This document shows positions 15,045 to 15,767 of a stretch of DNA of 15,767 bases, one piece after another. The position numbers and the translations under genes are program-made. The DNA is taken from positions 1 to 15,767 of the forward strand of contig JACDCN010000018.1 in the NCBI GenBank assembly GCA_013817555.1, given 5' to 3'. The DNA is from Actinomycetota bacterium. Lineage in GTDB: Bacteria; Actinomycetota; Thermoleophilia; Gaiellales; Gaiellaceae. The notes under the pieces were generated by a model. It ran no database searches. It saw only the letters and a program-made list of their open reading frames with translations, and had not been told where the DNA came from. The stretch's first letter is position 1. Each line of letters starts with the position of its first letter.

Positions 15045-15767
15045 CTAGACGTAGACGAAGGTCGCGACCGGCTCCGGCACCGGAACCTGCTCGAATGCCG
15101 CGTCCAGCGCATCTTCCGCTTTCGCATCGCCCTGCATGATCAGGCGGTGGCGAAGCACGTACGGCGCGATGTCCTTCGCGTCCTGGACCGTAACGTAGTT
15201 CCGTCCGTTGAGCCGTGCGGTGGCCTTCGAGGCGCTGGCCCAGTGCATGATCCCGCGTGAGCTCACACCGAGCTCCACTCCGGCGACGGAGCGCGTCGTG
15301 CGAGCGAGAGCGACCATGTAGCGGCCGACCTCCTCGGGCAGCTCCGTCGAGTCGAGCTCGATGCGCGCCTTGTCGAGCCCGACGACGCCGAGCAGCGGTT
15401 GGACCTCGCCGAGCATGTCCGGGGCCACTCCCTTGTGCGGGAGGTCGAGCATCTCGTATTCGCTCTCCGCGTCCGAGTACTCGAGGTGGATCTTGAAGAG
15501 GAAGCGGTCGAGCTGCGACTCGGGAAGCTCGAAGACGTCGCGGTGCTCGTACGGATTCTGGGTCGCGATCACGAGGAAGGGGTCGGGGAGGCGATGACCC
15601 TTGCCCTCTACCGTCACCTGGCGCTCCTGCATGGCCTCGAGCAGTGCGGCCTGCGTGCGCGGAGGCGTGCGGTTGATCTCGTCGGCGAGCAACACGTTCG
15701 TGAAGACGACGCCGGGAATGAAGATCTGCTCGCCCGCGCGGATCGTGTTCCGGCCCGTCAGCTCGGC
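15045..15767 (-). CDS. MoxR-family AAA+ ATPase (5' truncated by window edge)
   Basis: MoxR ATPases are chaperone-like AAA+ proteins, often encoded with DUF58/VWA-domain proteins, that help metal-cofactor insertion or complex assembly. The 240 residues in the window start mid-protein with AELTGRNTIRAGEQIFIPG and continue into Walker B LLADEINRTPPRTQAALLEA, then MQERQVTVEG, sensor 1 (IATQNPYEHRD), an arginine-finger region (ESQLDRFLFKI) and the C-terminal lid with GVSSRGIMHWAS, where most family members have S-P-R-A at sensor 2. Walker A is beyond the window. The frame is open to the last base, so a GTG at 15695 is internal. The LLADEINR wording fits MoxR proper rather than the CoxD branch. With its convergent orientation this suggests a separate operon, although a link to cofactor maturation of the Cox enzyme cannot be excluded. 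Confidence 0.93.
   Translation of the reverse strand, partial: AELTGRNTIRAGEQIFIPGVVFTNVLLADEINRTPPRTQAALLEAMQERQVTVEGKGHRLPDPFLVIATQNPYEHRDVFELPESQLDRFLFKIHLEYSDAESEYEMLDLPHKGVAPDMLGEVQPLLGVVGLDKARIELDSTELPEEVGRYMVALARTTRSVAGVELGVSSRGIMHWASASKATARLNGRNYVTVQDAKDIAPYVLRHRLIMQGDAKAEDALDAAFEQVPVPEPVATFVYV

Noticed and set aside
15045..15695. GTG at 15695 as the start of the MoxR-family gene
   Set aside because: The frame continues unbroken to the window edge and encodes conserved MoxR residues (GEQIFIPGVVFTNV) just before Walker B, so the start is outside the window.

Overview
This is a G+C-rich window, roughly two thirds G+C by eye, with strong G/C third-position bias. It carries mainly core bacterial genes. 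The run prfB-ftsE-ftsX-...-smpB, next to secA, is typical of Actinobacteria and relatives. The form II CO-dehydrogenase-like coxSLM cluster and the weak Shine-Dalgarno signals also fit a deep-branching actinobacterium such as Thermoleophilia/Gaiellales. That placement is inference; no rRNA or other phylogenetic marker was tested.

Layout. 1-2360 (+): secA, missing its 5' end. A short hairpin follows, then a block on the minus strand: ppk (2408-4510), a possible 43-codon basic small ORF, and a PAP2-family membrane phosphatase/transferase (4782-5693). A 129-base divergent spacer with a 21-bp perfect inverted repeat (5761-5813) separates this block from prfB (5823-6930, +), which is interrupted by an in-frame UGA at a CUU-UGA-C programmed +1 frameshift site. 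Next come ftsE and ftsX (overlapping by 4 bases), a 92-base spacer with a strong hairpin, a SUV3-like RNA helicase with a C-terminal Cys cluster, a stand-alone cyclic-nucleotide-binding domain protein, and smpB. Then comes a tight operon coxS-coxL-coxM (11345-15033, +), which meets a convergent MoxR-type AAA+ ATPase (15045-15767, -) that runs off the window.

How the genes work together. SecA (protein export), RF2 and SmpB (termination and ribosome rescue) and FtsEX (control of cell-wall hydrolysis at division) are housekeeping. PPK makes polyphosphate; the neighbouring PAP2 protein probably acts on a lipid or lipid-linked phosphate. The SUV3-like helicase may act in RNA turnover. CoxSLM should form a molybdenum hydroxylase with 2Fe-2S, Mo and FAD subunits. 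Its active-site loop (AYRGAGR) and gene order are those of form II enzymes, whose natural substrate is uncertain.

The most notable points are the recoding site in prfB with its unusual upstream context, the 21-bp palindrome just before it, the SUV3-like helicase in an actinobacterial-type locus, and the REP-like hairpin after ftsX. I see no wholly novel multi-gene system, CRISPR array, tRNA, rRNA or transposase. No gene-free stretch exceeds 300 bases.
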